Notes under the pieces: model-generated
Seen by the model: only the letters and a program-made list of their open reading frames with translations
Database searches by the model: none
What the model was told of the DNA's origin: nothing
Part shown: positions 50,280-58,350 of the stretch, piece by piece
How positions within the stretch are numbered: the first letter of the stretch is position 1
How the letters are laid out: every line of letters begins with the position of its first letter
Position numbers and translations under genes: made by a program
Assembly (NCBI GenBank): GCA_021324615.1
Contig: JAJPIT010000003.1
Coordinates: forward strand, 1-64,000
Source: Terriglobia bacterium
GTDB lineage: Bacteria > Acidobacteriota > Terriglobia > Bryobacterales > Bryobacteraceae
DNA length: 64,000 bases
Reading direction: 5' to 3'

Positions 50280-50945
50280 ATGAAACGCATCCTGACGATT
50301 CTGTTGCTGGGCGGACTGGTCTTTGCCCAGAGCAAGACCGCCACGAAGACCGGCGCGGGGAGCAAAGCGGCGCCGGCGGCATCGCACGCCCCGGCGGTCT
50401 ATCGCGTGAAGCTGACCACCACCAAGGGCGACGTCGTCGTCGAGATCACCCGGGCCTGGGCGCCGCTCGGCGCGGATCGCTTCTATCAACTGGTCCGCAG
50501 CGGATTCTTCACCGGCGCGCCGTTTTTCCGGGTGATCCCCAATTTCATGTGCCAGTTCGGCATCAGCCCGACGCCCGCCTTGAACAAGACCTGGGAAGCG
50601 CGGCGCCTACTGGACGATCCCAAACCCTATCAGTCCAACAAGCGCGGGACGCTGACGTTTGCCACCACCGGCCAGCCCAATTCGCGCGGCACGCAGCTTT
50701 TCATCAACTATAAAGACAACACCTTCCTCGATTCGCAAGGCTTCGCGCCGATCGGCCAGGTGGTGGAAGGAATGGAAGTCGCCGAGCAGTTTTACTCCGG
50801 CTACGGCGATACGGCGAACAAGGAAGGTGAGATCGAAAACGGCGGCCAGGCGTATCTGGACCGCAACATGCCGCACCTCGACAAAATTATCCGGGCGGTG
50901 GTGGTGCCGGCGGCGCCGAAACCCCCGGCCGATGCGAAACAGTAA
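50280..50945 (+). CDS. Exported cyclophilin-type peptidyl-prolyl isomerase
   Basis: Periplasmic folding catalyst of 221 aa. The signal peptide is MKRILTILLLGGLVFAQ, followed by an Ala/Thr/Lys linker and the cyclophilin domain (VKLTTTKGDVVVEITRAWAP, FFRVIPNFMCQFG, LTFATTGQPNSRGTQLFINY). The usual catalytic Arg in the FHRVI motif is kept as FFRVI. The C-terminus is a short Pro/Ala tail. Promoter TATGAT lies nine bases upstream. Confidence 0.93.
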   Translation: MKRILTILLLGGLVFAQSKTATKTGAGSKAAPAASHAPAVYRVKLTTTKGDVVVEITRAWAPLGADRFYQLVRSGFFTGAPFFRVIPNFMCQFGISPTPALNKTWEARRLLDDPKPYQSNKRGTLTFATTGQPNSRGTQLFINYKDNTFLDSQGFAPIGQVVEGMEVAEQFYSGYGDTANKEGEIENGGQAYLDRNMPHLDKIIRAVVVPAAPKPPADAKQ

Positions 50946-51029
50946 CTCTAGGTGGAGGATCCGCATGGGGGGCGTGAAGGAGAGGATCGCTCCCGCGCAG
51001 GCTTTCCGTCCGCCGCTTTTGGGCGGCGC

Positions 51030-52403
51030 ATGAACCGCCGCCGCTTCCTGGCCGGCGCGGCCGCGCTGGCAGGCTCCAGGGCGTTTGCCGATGAGCCGAT
51101 CCGGGTGGCGGTGAATCCGCGCAGCCCGGGCCAGCGGATCGCTCCCGATTTTCTCGGCCTCGGCTATGAAATCTCCTCGGTTGCGCGCCCTGGATTGCTG
51201 CACCGCGACAACCGCGTTTACGTGCAACTGGTGCGCACGCTCTCGGAGCGCGGGGTGATTCGCATCGGCGGCAACACCTCCGACTACGCGCGCTACTCCC
51301 GGTCCGGCGAGCCGGTTTCGGCGCCCAAGGCAACCGTGGTGAACGACGCAGTGCTGAAGGATCTCGGCGGATTCTGCGCGGCGACGGGCTGGAAGCTCAT
51401 CTGGGGCCTCAATCTGGGCACGGGAACCGCCCGCGAAGCGGTGGAGGAAGCCAAGGCGGTGCGGGCCAGGGCGGGCGCGCATCTGCTCGCCTTCGAGATC
51501 GGCAACGAACCGGATCTGTTCGGCCGCGCCGGGCACCGCCATCGCGATTACAATTACGAGGAATGGCTCGCCGATTACCGGCGGTTCAAAAAAGCGCTGC
51601 GCGATCAGATCCCGGACATCCGCTTTGCCGGACCCGACGCCGCGCGGGAAACCGATTGGGTGAGGCGCTTTGCAAACGACGAGGGCCGCGACGCGGTGCT
51701 GTTGACGCATCATTATTACCGGGAAAGCCAGAATCCGGCGAGCACCATCGAGAAGCTGCTTGCTCCGGACCCCAAGCTGGAGCCGGAGCTTGCCGAACTC
51801 CGCGCCGCCTCGAAAGCCTCCGGGCTGCCATATCGCATCTGCGAGGCGAACTCCTTTTCGGGCGGCGGGCGCGCGGGCGTCAGCGACACCATGGCGGCCG
51901 CGCTGTGGGCGCTCGATTATCTGTTCACGCTGGCCGCGGGCGGATGCGCCGGCGTCAATCTGGAAACCGGCGTCAATCAACTCGGTTTCGTGAGCCACTA
52001 TTCGCCGATCGGCGACGATGAACGCGGCCATTATGAGGCGCGCCCGGAGTATTACGGCATGCTGGCGTTTGCGCGGGCGGCAAAGGGAAGGCTGGCGGCG
52101 GTGGAGATGAATGCGCCGCCCGAGTTGAAGGCGTGGGCCGTGCAAAACGGCGGAGCGTGCTCGCTCACGCTGATCAACAAAGGGCGCGAGCCGCGCTCAT
52201 TTGAGATTGAAGCCAATCGAGCTTCGCTGCTGCGCCTGAGCGCTCCTTCGATCGATGCAAGATCCGGCGTTTCGCTGGGCGGAGCCGAAGTGGCGCCCGG
52301 CGGGGTGTGGAAGCCGTCGAAAATAGAGCGGCTGGCGGCGAGCAACGCGCGGATCCGGCTCGACCTTCCCGCGGCGAGCGCGGCAATTGTCGAGATTGCC
52401 TGA
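51030..52403 (+). CDS. Exported GH79-like glycoside hydrolase
   Basis: A 457-aa protein with a Tat-like signal (MNRRRFLAGAAALAG). A (beta/alpha)8 barrel follows with IRIGGNTSDYARY, the acid/base FEIGNEPDLFG (Glu160) and the probable nucleophile CEANSFSGGG (Glu272). Their spacing of 112 residues is close to that of known GH79 beta-glucuronidases. A C-terminal beta-domain (LTLINKGREPRSFEIEA) completes it. The family acts on glucuronides or heparan-like chains; the substrate is not certain. The frame upstream to 50952 is not supported. It follows the cyclophilin gene by 84 bases. Confidence 0.82.
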   Translation: MNRRRFLAGAAALAGSRAFADEPIRVAVNPRSPGQRIAPDFLGLGYEISSVARPGLLHRDNRVYVQLVRTLSERGVIRIGGNTSDYARYSRSGEPVSAPKATVVNDAVLKDLGGFCAATGWKLIWGLNLGTGTAREAVEEAKAVRARAGAHLLAFEIGNEPDLFGRAGHRHRDYNYEEWLADYRRFKKALRDQIPDIRFAGPDAARETDWVRRFANDEGRDAVLLTHHYYRESQNPASTIEKLLAPDPKLEPELAELRAASKASGLPYRICEANSFSGGGRAGVSDTMAAALWALDYLFTLAAGGCAGVNLETGVNQLGFVSHYSPIGDDERGHYEARPEYYGMLAFARAAKGRLAAVEMNAPPELKAWAVQNGGACSLTLINKGREPRSFEIEANRASLLRLSAPSIDARSGVSLGGAEVAPGGVWKPSKIERLAASNARIRLDLPAASAAIVEIA

Positions 52404-52436
52404 TTATCTACCGGCCGGGGCGGCGCGCGAATCCCA

Positions 52437-52549
52437 GATTCCTGGTATGGGAAATAGAATCCGGTTTCCCTAAACTGGAATCACCTCAAAACCCTCGTTA
52501 CGACAAGACGGGCGATCCTTTCCACTCACCAAATCGCCCGTCTTTTTTT
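52437..52549 (+). ncRNA. Candidate structured RNA ending in an intrinsic terminator
   Basis: After the GH79 stop an outer stem GATTCC/GGAATC (52437-52442 with 52477-52482) encloses a symmetric six-by-six internal loop. An inner stem GGGAAA/TTTCCC (52449-52454 with 52465-52470) has a ten-base loop. About 25 unpaired bases later the strong terminator at 52507-52549 follows. Two nested stems plus a terminator in non-coding DNA suggest a small RNA or a 3'-UTR-derived RNA. No clear promoter of its own is visible. Confidence 0.35.
52507..52549 (+). terminator. Rho-independent terminator
   Basis: A perfect ten-pair stem GACGGGCGAT/ATCGCCCGTC with a 16-base loop is followed by seven T. This is the only textbook intrinsic terminator I noticed in the window. 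It ends the cyclophilin/GH79 transcript or a small RNA behind it. Confidence 0.92.
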
Positions 52550-52597
52550 ATCATTCTTACTTATCGGGGCGATGATCTACCGGCTCGTCCCTTCGAG

Positions 52598-52621
52598 AAA
52601 TACCGGACCGGTGGTATTTTT
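52598..52621 (+). terminator. Second hairpin with T-run before the receiver-like gene
   Basis: AAATACC/GGTATTT form a seven-pair stem with an eight-base loop and a short T-run. It lies about 40 bases before the GTG of the receiver-like gene, so it is either a weak back-up terminator or an attenuator. TAGCAT at 52640-52645 could be the -10 of that gene. Confidence 0.4.
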
Positions 52622-52662
52622 GCGGCGGCCTGTCTCGGCTAGCATCCCGATTAGGGCGCGGC

Positions 52663-53133
52663 GTGTTCCCGATCCTGGAAGTCATCTCTCGGTTTTTTGC
52701 GCGGGAACGGCGTCGGCGCGCGACTTGTTCGGAGATCGCGATCCTGTGCGTGGTGGCGAACAAGCATGACGAGTCGCTGATCCGCGAGACTTGCCGGGAG
52801 CAGGGCTGGGACGTCTGGTTCACCAGCGACACGCGGATGGCGCAGCGTCAGATGGAAGGTTACGCCTATCCGATCGTTCTGCTGGACCGGGAAGTGGCCG
52901 GAGACGCATGGCGGCAAGCCATCAGCGGCCTCACCGCCGCCGGCTCGCTGTGCATTCTGCTGGTTCCCCGGGTCTTCGACGATCATCTTTGGAATGAAGT
53001 GGTGCGCTGGGGCGGCTACGACATTCTGCCCAAGCCGCTGCGGCGGGAAGATCTGCGGCGGGCGATCCGTCTGGCGTGGTCTTATTGGATGGGCGCGCGC
53101 CGTCCCGCCGCGATCCCAGGCGAGTCTACTTGA
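52663..53133 (+). CDS. Receiver-like (CheY-fold) protein
   Basis: A 156-aa protein with a probable response-regulator fold: IAILCVVANKHDESLIRETC (strand 1 and helix 1), YPIVLLDREVAGDAWRQAI (phospho-acceptor-like Asp), and GGYDILPKPLRREDL (conserved Lys-Pro). The usual acidic pair after strand 1 is replaced by NKHDE, and the Thr/Ser after strand 4 is not clear. It has no output domain. Start GTG 52663. No kinase gene is adjacent. It may work as a phosphorylation-independent or stand-alone receiver. Confidence 0.6.
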   Translation: MFPILEVISRFFARERRRRATCSEIAILCVVANKHDESLIRETCREQGWDVWFTSDTRMAQRQMEGYAYPIVLLDREVAGDAWRQAISGLTAAGSLCILLVPRVFDDHLWNEVVRWGGYDILPKPLRREDLRRAIRLAWSYWMGARRPAAIPGEST

Positions 53134-53228
53134 TTCGCGTCTTAAAAATACCGACTCTTTGGTATGTTAGACTCCGCCGGTGAATCGCTATATTGGCGGT
53201 TAAGGAGCCTGGAAAATGGTGAGTGTGA

Positions 53229-53933
53229 ATGAAAACAACCCTTTCGGGTAGTGATGTGGACCGTCTGCGCGCGCTGGATGGCTGCACCGTCAGCAACGCG
53301 ATCGAGCGCCTGCGGGTCCGGCTTCGCAATGAGGGATTCATTTCGGGCGCGGTGCGTTGCCGGTTCAAGAACCTTCCGCCGATGGTCGGTTATGCCGTAA
53401 CCGGACGGATCCGCAGTTCGGTTCCGCCTCTGCATGGGCGCTGCTACTACGACCGGATGGATTTCTGGCGGTTTGTGGTGACGGTTCCGGCTCCGCGCAT
53501 CCTGGTGCTGCAAGACGTGGATCCGCATCCCGGGCTGGGCGCGTTCGTGGGGGAGATTCACGCCAGCATCGGCCTGGCTCTGGAGTGCGTCGGCTGCGTC
53601 ACCAACGGCGCGGTTCGCGATCTGCCCGCGGTTCGCGCGCTGGGCTTCCAGTTGTTCTCAGGGAGCCTGTCGGTGTCGCACTCCTACGCGCACCTGGTGG
53701 AGTTTGGCGAACCGGTGGAGATTGGCGGCTTGAAGATCGCCTCCGGCGATCTGCTGCACGGCGACCTGCACGGGGTGCAGGCGATCCCGCCGGAGGTGGC
53801 CGCGGAGATTCCCGGCCAGGCGGAGCGGATCCTGCGCGAGGAAGAAGCGCTGAAGGAGTTCTGCCGGTCCCCGCGTTTTTCGCTGGACGGTTTGGAAGAA
53901 AGGTTGAAAGGCGTGGCGACCGATTGTCTGTGA
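53229..53933 (+). CDS. RraA-like protein (HMG/CHA aldolase superfamily)
   Basis: A 234-aa trimer-forming family protein. GAFVGEIHASIGLALECVGC leads to VTNGAVRDLPAVRALGF, where the Arg and Asp are the pyruvate/metal-binding residues of the aldolases. Later come IGGLKIASGDLLHGDLHGV and IPPEVA. The last 40 residues are helical and family-specific. The stop overlaps the RND adaptor start (TGATG), tying the two. An AAGGAG ribosome site is spaced for an ATG at 53217 that opens an 11-codon frame overlapping this start. True activity could be aldolase, decarboxylase or RNase E modulation. Confidence 0.82.
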   Translation: MKTTLSGSDVDRLRALDGCTVSNAIERLRVRLRNEGFISGAVRCRFKNLPPMVGYAVTGRIRSSVPPLHGRCYYDRMDFWRFVVTVPAPRILVLQDVDPHPGLGAFVGEIHASIGLALECVGCVTNGAVRDLPAVRALGFQLFSGSLSVSHSYAHLVEFGEPVEIGGLKIASGDLLHGDLHGVQAIPPEVAAEIPGQAERILREEEALKEFCRSPRFSLDGLEERLKGVATDCL

Positions 53934-55174
53934 TGCTTCGAGGGAAGATCTTTCTGCTGGGAACAGCGGCGGGAGTGCTGGCGACCGCGCTGTGCTCGTG
54001 CAGCACGGGGGAGAGGGCCAGCGCCGCCAACAACGGCGTGGAGACGTCCGAAGGTGTCGCGGTGGGAGTGGCCAAGGTCGGGCGCGCGACGCTGGAGCGG
54101 CGGCTGACGCAGTCCTCCGAACTGGTGCCTTTTCAGGAAATCGACGTGTACGCCAAGGAATCGGGCTACGTGAAGACGCTGAATGTCGACTACGGCTCGC
54201 GGGTGAAGGCCGGCGACGTGATGGCGGTACTGGAGATTCCCGAGTTGCAGGAGCAACTGGCGCAGGACGACGCCGCCATCCGCAACGCCCAGGAAATGAT
54301 CGCGCACGCCGAAAACGAGCTGAACCGGCGGGAGGCCAACGCCAAGGTCCTGCACCTGGCATACAACCGCCTGAGCAGCGTCGCCAAGTCCAAGCCGGGG
54401 CTGGTGGCGCAGCAGGAGGTGGACAACGCCGAAGGCGCCGATCTGGCGGCGCAGGCGCAGGTGGAGGCGACCAAATCCACGCTGCAATCGGCCCAGAGCG
54501 TGCTGGAGCAGGCTAAAGCCAAGCGGGCGCACGATCAGGTGCTCTTCGACTACACCAAGATCACCGCGCCCTTTGCCGGCGTGGTGACCGAGCGCTACGC
54601 CAACTACGGTACGCTGCTGCAAGCCGGAACCAGTTCCAGCACCCAGGCAATGCCGCTGGTGCGCCTTTCCGAGGACGATCTTTTCCGGCTGGTGATTCCG
54701 GTTCCCGAGTCATTCGTGCGCTTTATTCACATCGGCGATCCGGTGGAAGTGAGCGTGCCGTCGCTCAACAAGAAGTTTCCCGGCAAGGTGGCGCGCTTTT
54801 CCGTGGATGTCCGCGAAGACACGCGCACCATGCACACTGAGGTGGACGTTCCCAATCCCAACCGGGTGCTGGTCCCGGGCCTGTACGCCGAAGCCACCAT
54901 CACCCTGGAGCGGATTCCGAACGCGCTGGCCGTCCCGCTCCAGGCGATCGACCGCAACGGCGACAACACCACCGTGGACGTGGTCACGCCAGACAACAAG
55001 ATCGAGATCCGCCAGGTGGATCTGGGAATCCAGACCGAAAATCAAGCCGAGGTGCTGTCCGGGCTGAAGGAGGGCGATTCCGTGGTGGTCAGCGACCGCA
55101 GCGGGCTGAAGGCCGGCCAGACGGTTCGCCCCAAGCCAGTGGAGTTGATTGAATACCGCGCGCCGGCGAAGTGA
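53933..55174 (+). CDS. RND efflux periplasmic adaptor (membrane fusion lipoprotein)
   Basis: Links the inner-membrane RND pump with the outer-membrane channel. The 413-aa protein starts at ATG 53933 (coupled to the RraA-like gene) with a signal ending in ATALCSCSTG, giving a lipidated Cys. The lipoyl half-motifs are GYVKTLNVDYGSRVKAGDVM and ITAPFAGVVTERYANYGTLL, flanking an alpha-hairpin of about 110 residues. A beta-barrel and membrane-proximal domain follow (FPGKVARFSVDVREDTRTM and VLVPGLYAEATITL). The preceding frame into the RraA gene is not coding. Confidence 0.94.
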   Translation: MLRGKIFLLGTAAGVLATALCSCSTGERASAANNGVETSEGVAVGVAKVGRATLERRLTQSSELVPFQEIDVYAKESGYVKTLNVDYGSRVKAGDVMAVLEIPELQEQLAQDDAAIRNAQEMIAHAENELNRREANAKVLHLAYNRLSSVAKSKPGLVAQQEVDNAEGADLAAQAQVEATKSTLQSAQSVLEQAKAKRAHDQVLFDYTKITAPFAGVVTERYANYGTLLQAGTSSSTQAMPLVRLSEDDLFRLVIPVPESFVRFIHIGDPVEVSVPSLNKKFPGKVARFSVDVREDTRTMHTEVDVPNPNRVLVPGLYAEATITLERIPNALAVPLQAIDRNGDNTTVDVVTPDNKIEIRQVDLGIQTENQAEVLSGLKEGDSVVVSDRSGLKAGQTVRPKPVELIEYRAPAK

Positions 55175-55197
55175 TCCGCGCGCCAAGCTGACTGACC

Positions 55198-58100
55198 ATG
55201 CCCCGCTTCTCCATCCGCAATCCTTATTTCATCGTTGTCTGCTGCCTGGCCCTGGCGGTGATTGGCGTCACCGCGACGGCGCGCATGCCGGTCGATCTGT
55301 TTCCGCCGATCAATCTTCCGGTGATCACGGTGGCGACGTTTTACAACGGCATGCCGCCGGTGGATATCGAAACCGACATCACCAATCCGCTGGAGCGCTG
55401 GTTCACCCAGGCGAGCGGAATGGATCATATGGAATCGCGGTCGCTGCTGGGGGTCAGCATCATCAAGGCCTATTTCCAGCCGGGCACGGACGCCGACGCC
55501 GATCTGACGCAGCTCTCCAATCTGGCCTTAGCCGATTTGAAGCGCCTCCCGCCGGGCACGCTCCCGCCGGTGGTTCTGAAATTCGACGCCTCCAGCCTGC
55601 CGGTGGCGCTGGTCACGGTGAAGGGCGAGGGGATGACGGAAACGCAGCTTCACGACACCGCGCAATTCACCATTCGCAACCAGCTTGCGGTGATCAAGGG
55701 CGCCGAGATTCCGGCGGTGTTCGGCGGCAAATACCGGCAGGCGATGATCTACGTCGATCCGTACCGGCTTTTTTCGCGCCAGTTGAGCGTGATGGACGTA
55801 GTTGACGCGGTCAACAAAAGCAATCTGATTCTTCCTGCCGGCGACGTCAAGATCGGACCGGACGATTACTACGTTTACTCCAACAGCATGGTCAACGAGG
55901 TGAAGGACCTGGAGAAGGTGCCGATCAAGACCGTCGGCCAGCAGTGGGTTTCGATCGGCGACATCGGCGAGGCGAAGGACGCGAGCCAGCTTCAATACAA
56001 CATCGTCCGCATCGACGGGCAAAAGTCCGCCTACATTCCGGTGATGAAATCGGGCGGCGACAGCAACACGATCCAGGTGGTGGACGATCTGCGCCGTCTG
56101 ACCGCGCATCTTTTCGATCTGCCGCCGCAACTGGTCACCAACATTGTTTTCGATCAGTCCAAGTTCGTGCGCGACGCGCTGCGCACGGTGCTGCGCGAGG
56201 GGTTGATGGGCCTGGTCCTCACCGGGCTGATGATTCTTCTGTTTCTGGGCAGCATGCGGGCCACCGGCGCGGTGCTTCTGTCGATCCCCATCTCGGCGCT
56301 GGCCACGGTGGTGGTGCTCTATCTGCTGGGCAGCACGATGAACACGATGATTCTCGGCGGGCTGGCGCTGGCCTTCTCGCGGGTGATCGACAATTCGGTG
56401 ATCTCGCTGGAAAACATCTACCGGCACCTGGAGATGGGAGCCTCGCCGGCGGTGGCCGCCGAGCAGGGCGGAGCCGAAGTGAATCTGGCCGTTCTTGCCG
56501 CCACCATTGTGAACGTGGTCGACTTCTTTCCGGTAACGATGCTGTTCGGCGTCAGCAAGTTTCTCTTCTCCGCTTTGGCGCTGGGTTTTTGTCTGGCGCT
56601 GCTGGCTTCCTACATCGTGGCGATGACGGTCATCCCGCTGTTCTGCTCGAAATTCCTCAAAGACGTTCCGGCCGGGCACGGCGAACACGGGCGCGTCGAA
56701 GATCTCTCCTGGGGGGGGCGTTTTAATGCGTGGTTTAGCCGGCAATTCAACCGGATGCTTGACGGCTACGAATTTCTGGTTCGCGGCGCACTGAAAATTC
56801 CGGCTCTCACGCTGGTCCTTCTTCTCGGGGTTTTCGCCGGAAGCCTAGCCATTTATCCTTTTCTGGGCCAGTCGTTTTTCCCGCGGACCGACGCCGGCCA
56901 GTTCACGATCAGCGTGAAAGCGCCCACGGGCACGCGGCTTGAAGTCACCAACGATTACGTTGCCAAGATTGAAGATGTGATTCGCCAGACGGTCGCGCCG
57001 GGGGATCTTAAGATGATCCTGTCCAACATCGGCGTGGTCAATGATATCTCCTCGCTCTACACCACCAACGCCGGCATGTACATGGCGACCATCCAGGTTG
57101 CTTTGAACGACGGCCACGCGACCGGCAGCTACGAGTACATGGACCGGCTTCGCGCCTCGCTGGGAGAGCGGTTTCCGGAAATCCGCACCTTTTTTCAAAG
57201 CGGGTCCCTGCAAGACGCGATCCTCAATCAGGGCCAGCCCGCGCCGATCGATGTGCAGGTCAACACGCGCGATCTCCAGCTTACTTACGACACCGCGCAG
57301 GAGCTGGCGCGCCGGATTCGCGCGCTGCCGGGCGTCGGCGAAACGTATATCCCGCAGGACATGAATTATCCGTCGATCCGGCTGGATATCGATCGCGTGC
57401 ACGCTGCCGAGATGGGCCTCAGCCAGAGCGATGTGGTGCGTAACGTGATTACCGCTTTGAACTCGAATATCATGATCGCGCCGAATTACTGGGTGGATTA
57501 CAAAACCGGCAACGACTATTTTCTGAGCGTCATGTTTCCGGAAGCGGGCAGCTCCGCGATTCACAATCTGGTGGATCTGCGCCAGATCCCGCTGCGCGCG
57601 CCGAACCTCAAGCGCTCCACGACGCTCGATACCGTGGTGAAGCTCGTGAACCTCGAATCCCCCACCGAAGTCGATCATTACCAGATCCAGCGGGTGGTCG
57701 ATGTCTATGTCACCCCGAAGGGCGAAGACCTCGGCAAGCTTCGCGGCGCGATTCTGAATACGATTCGCGAGGCCCGTTTGCCCTCCAACATTCGAGTCAC
57801 GCTGCGCGGGATGGTGAACGGGATGGAGGAATCGTTCAGGAGTTTTGAGTTGGGTTTCAGCGTTTCCCTTGTGCTGATCTTTCTGATTCTGGTCGCGCAG
57901 TTCCGCTCCTGGATCGATCCGTTCCTGATCATGCTTGCGATTCCGATGGGCTTTGTCGGCGTGTTGATTATTCTGCCGCTGACCCACACCACTCTGAACG
58001 TGATGTCGCTGATGGGCGTGCTACTGCTGATCGGCATTGCCGCGTCGAACAGCATTCTGATTGTGGATTTTGCCCACAAGCTGGAGGAGCAGGGTTATGC

Positions 58101-58350
58101 CATTGCCGACGCGGTCATCATGGCCTGCCGCGTCCGCTTGCGGCCGATTTTGATGACCTCCCTGGCCACCATCATCGGCATGCTGCCCATGGCCATGAAG
58201 CTGGGCGAAGGCGGCGAACAGTACACGCCCATGGCGCGGGCGATCATCGGCGGCCTGACCTCGTCGGTTCTTCTGACGATCTTCATTGTTCCGGCCGCCT
58301 ACCTGCTTGTGTATGGAAGGAAGAGGCCTCATGCGACTCAAGCCGAATAA
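55198..58350 (+). CDS. RND-family efflux permease with altered proton-relay residues
   Basis: Inner-membrane pump of 1050 aa with twelve helices and two large periplasmic loops (FSIRNPYFIVVCCLALAVIG at the start, MPVDLFPPINLPVITVATFY after helix 1). In helix 4, where AcrB has Asp407-Asp408, this protein reads RVIDNSVISLENIYRH, giving Asp398-Asn399. In helix 10, where AcrB has Lys940, it reads AASNSILIVDF (Ser950). Energy coupling must therefore differ from the AcrB model. The substrate is unknown. It is followed by a TolC-type gene overlapping by 20 bases. Confidence 0.94.
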   Translation: MPRFSIRNPYFIVVCCLALAVIGVTATARMPVDLFPPINLPVITVATFYNGMPPVDIETDITNPLERWFTQASGMDHMESRSLLGVSIIKAYFQPGTDADADLTQLSNLALADLKRLPPGTLPPVVLKFDASSLPVALVTVKGEGMTETQLHDTAQFTIRNQLAVIKGAEIPAVFGGKYRQAMIYVDPYRLFSRQLSVMDVVDAVNKSNLILPAGDVKIGPDDYYVYSNSMVNEVKDLEKVPIKTVGQQWVSIGDIGEAKDASQLQYNIVRIDGQKSAYIPVMKSGGDSNTIQVVDDLRRLTAHLFDLPPQLVTNIVFDQSKFVRDALRTVLREGLMGLVLTGLMILLFLGSMRATGAVLLSIPISALATVVVLYLLGSTMNTMILGGLALAFSRVIDNSVISLENIYRHLEMGASPAVAAEQGGAEVNLAVLAATIVNVVDFFPVTMLFGVSKFLFSALALGFCLALLASYIVAMTVIPLFCSKFLKDVPAGHGEHGRVEDLSWGGRFNAWFSRQFNRMLDGYEFLVRGALKIPALTLVLLLGVFAGSLAIYPFLGQSFFPRTDAGQFTISVKAPTGTRLEVTNDYVAKIEDVIRQTVAPGDLKMILSNIGVVNDISSLYTTNAGMYMATIQVALNDGHATGSYEYMDRLRASLGERFPEIRTFFQSGSLQDAILNQGQPAPIDVQVNTRDLQLTYDTAQELARRIRALPGVGETYIPQDMNYPSIRLDIDRVHAAEMGLSQSDVVRNVITALNSNIMIAPNYWVDYKTGNDYFLSVMFPEAGSSAIHNLVDLRQIPLRAPNLKRSTTLDTVVKLVNLESPTEVDHYQIQRVVDVYVTPKGEDLGKLRGAILNTIREARLPSNIRVTLRGMVNGMEESFRSFELGFSVSLVLIFLILVAQFRSWIDPFLIMLAIPMGFVGVLIILPLTHTTLNVMSLMGVLLLIGIAASNSILIVDFAHKLEEQGYAIADAVIMACRVRLRPILMTSLATIIGMLPMAMKLGEGGEQYTPMARAIIGGLTSSVLLTIFIVPAAYLLVYGRKRPHATQAE

